Below, one piece after another: positions 14,920 to 15,510 of a DNA stretch of 15,510 nt. Origin of the DNA: an uncultured Blautia sp. (lineage in GTDB: Bacteria > Bacillota > Clostridia > Lachnospirales > Lachnospiraceae); contig CAKSAW010000019.1 of the NCBI GenBank assembly GCA_934437695.1, positions 1-15,510 of the forward strand. The letters run 5' to 3'. The notes beneath the pieces are model-generated. The model had not been told where the DNA came from, made no database searches, and saw only the letters and a program-made list of their open reading frames with translations. Within the stretch, counting starts at the first letter, position 1. Each line of letters starts with the position of its first letter. The position numbers and the translations under genes were made by a program.

Positions 14920-15510
14920 TCACTCCAGATTATTTTGCAGTGTACTTAGCAGTTCCTCGATAACAATCGGCTTGGATAAAAATCCATCCATACCATATTT
15001 CAGTGCTTTTTTTCTGTCTTCATCAAAAGCATTGGCAGTCATGGCAAGTATTGTAATCCCGGCCAGTGCAGGATCATCCAATGCACGAATCTGCTCAGTG
15101 GCCTCATATCCGTTCATTACAGGCATCTGCACATCCATCAGCACCAGATCATAATCACCTGGCATTGATTTTTTAACTTTTTCCACTGCTTCTGCTCCGT
15201 TTTCTGCTGTATCAACCTGGAATCCATATTCATTAAGGATCTCCACCGCAATCTCACTGTTCAGTTCATTGTCTTCCACAAGCAGTATACACTTACCTCT
15301 GAAATCTGAATCTGCTGCCGGAAAAATATTCTCCTCTGTCTCTGCCTGTTTCTGACCAATAGCAGCCATCAGAGTCTCCCTGATATCTGACATAAACATT
15401 GGTTTCGCACAAAATGCAGTTACGCCTGCTGCTCTGGCTTCCACTTCAATATCTGACCAGTCATAAGCAGTCAGGATAATGATCGGCGTATCGTCACCAA
15501 GACTGCGGAT
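14920..15510 (-). CDS. Tandem receiver-domain protein, probably C-terminus of a hybrid sensor histidine kinase (partial)
   Basis: The last 196 codons are visible; the N-terminus lies beyond the right edge. Residues 1 to about 50 of the visible part are the end of one receiver domain (ILTAYD with the switch Thr, then FCAKP with the conserved Lys). After a linker, residues 73-196 form a complete second receiver domain: acidic pair in LLVEDN (E79, D80), phosphoacceptor Asp near 126 in LMDVQMPVMNGYEA, switch Thr 158 in AMTANAF and Lys 180 in FLSKP. All phosphorylation residues are present. No HPt domain follows. Two receivers at the C-terminus are typical of hybrid histidine kinases, though the kinase core is not in view. 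The gene runs in the same direction as pelD with only 40 nt between and no terminator hairpin, suggesting co-transcription. Confidence 0.85.
   Translation of the reverse strand: MRSLGDDTPIIILTAYDWSDIEVEARAAGVTAFCAKPMFMSDIRETLMAAIGQKQAETEENIFPAADSDFRGKCILLVEDNELNSEIAVEILNEYGFQVDTAENGAEAVEKVKKSMPGDYDLVLMDVQMPVMNGYEATEQIRALDDPALAGITILAMTANAFDEDRKKALKYGMDGFLSKPIVIEELLSTLQNNLE

Overview
The window looks like the chromosome of a low-GC, Gram-positive, spore-forming Clostridium relative, most likely a member of Lachnospiraceae. The signs are AGGAGG-type ribosome binding sites, an rsmD-coaD pair next to a YlbJ-like sporulation membrane protein, a CotH-family lipoprotein, and a Pel gene set without outer-membrane parts. 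No species can be named from the sequence alone. I saw no tRNA, rRNA, insertion sequence, phage gene or CRISPR array.

Region 1 (1-3746) is housekeeping. It starts with the N-terminal end of a PepD-type M20 dipeptidase on the minus strand, divergent from a ylbJ-like gene on the plus strand. ylbJ ends at a strong hairpin terminator and converges on a minus-strand operon, mgsA-rsmD-coaD-coiled-coil protein. That operon has a good candidate extended -10 promoter upstream of mgsA. mgsA and rsmD overlap by ATGA. The MgsA carries substitutions at several positions known as active-site residues in the E. coli enzyme.

Region 2 (3942-14879) is one dense block of eight minus-strand genes: pelD-pelE-pelA-pelF-pelG-CotH-VTC-DUF4956. 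Junctions are either short overlaps (4 to 20 nt) or gaps of at most 40 nt. The first five match the Gram-positive Pel exopolysaccharide arrangement. PelD is the membrane c-di-GMP receptor, with a GAF domain and a degenerate GGDEF domain that keeps an RxxD I-site. PelE is a membrane-anchored helical-repeat scaffold. PelA is a membrane-anchored deacetylase of the DUF2194/CE4-like type. PelF is the GT4 glycosyltransferase and PelG the membrane transporter. Here PelD also carries an N-terminal Rossmann domain of the nucleotide-sugar epimerase type that has lost its catalytic Tyr/Lys pair. The last three genes are a CotH-kinase lipoprotein with a C-terminal Fn3-like domain, a VTC-type polyphosphate polymerase domain protein and a DUF4956 membrane protein. 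They are overlap-coupled to pelG, so they are probably co-expressed with Pel synthesis.

Region 3 (14920-15510) is the C-terminal end of a protein with tandem receiver domains, probably a hybrid sensor histidine kinase. It lies 40 nt upstream of pelD on the same strand with no visible terminator or promoter between, so it may feed phosphorelay control into the Pel operon.

Working model (inference): environmental signal and c-di-GMP act on PelD, which switches on PelF polymerisation and PelG export. PelA deacetylates the polymer outside the membrane. The CotH/VTC/DUF4956 trio adds an uncharacterised phosphate-related or surface-attachment function to the same output.
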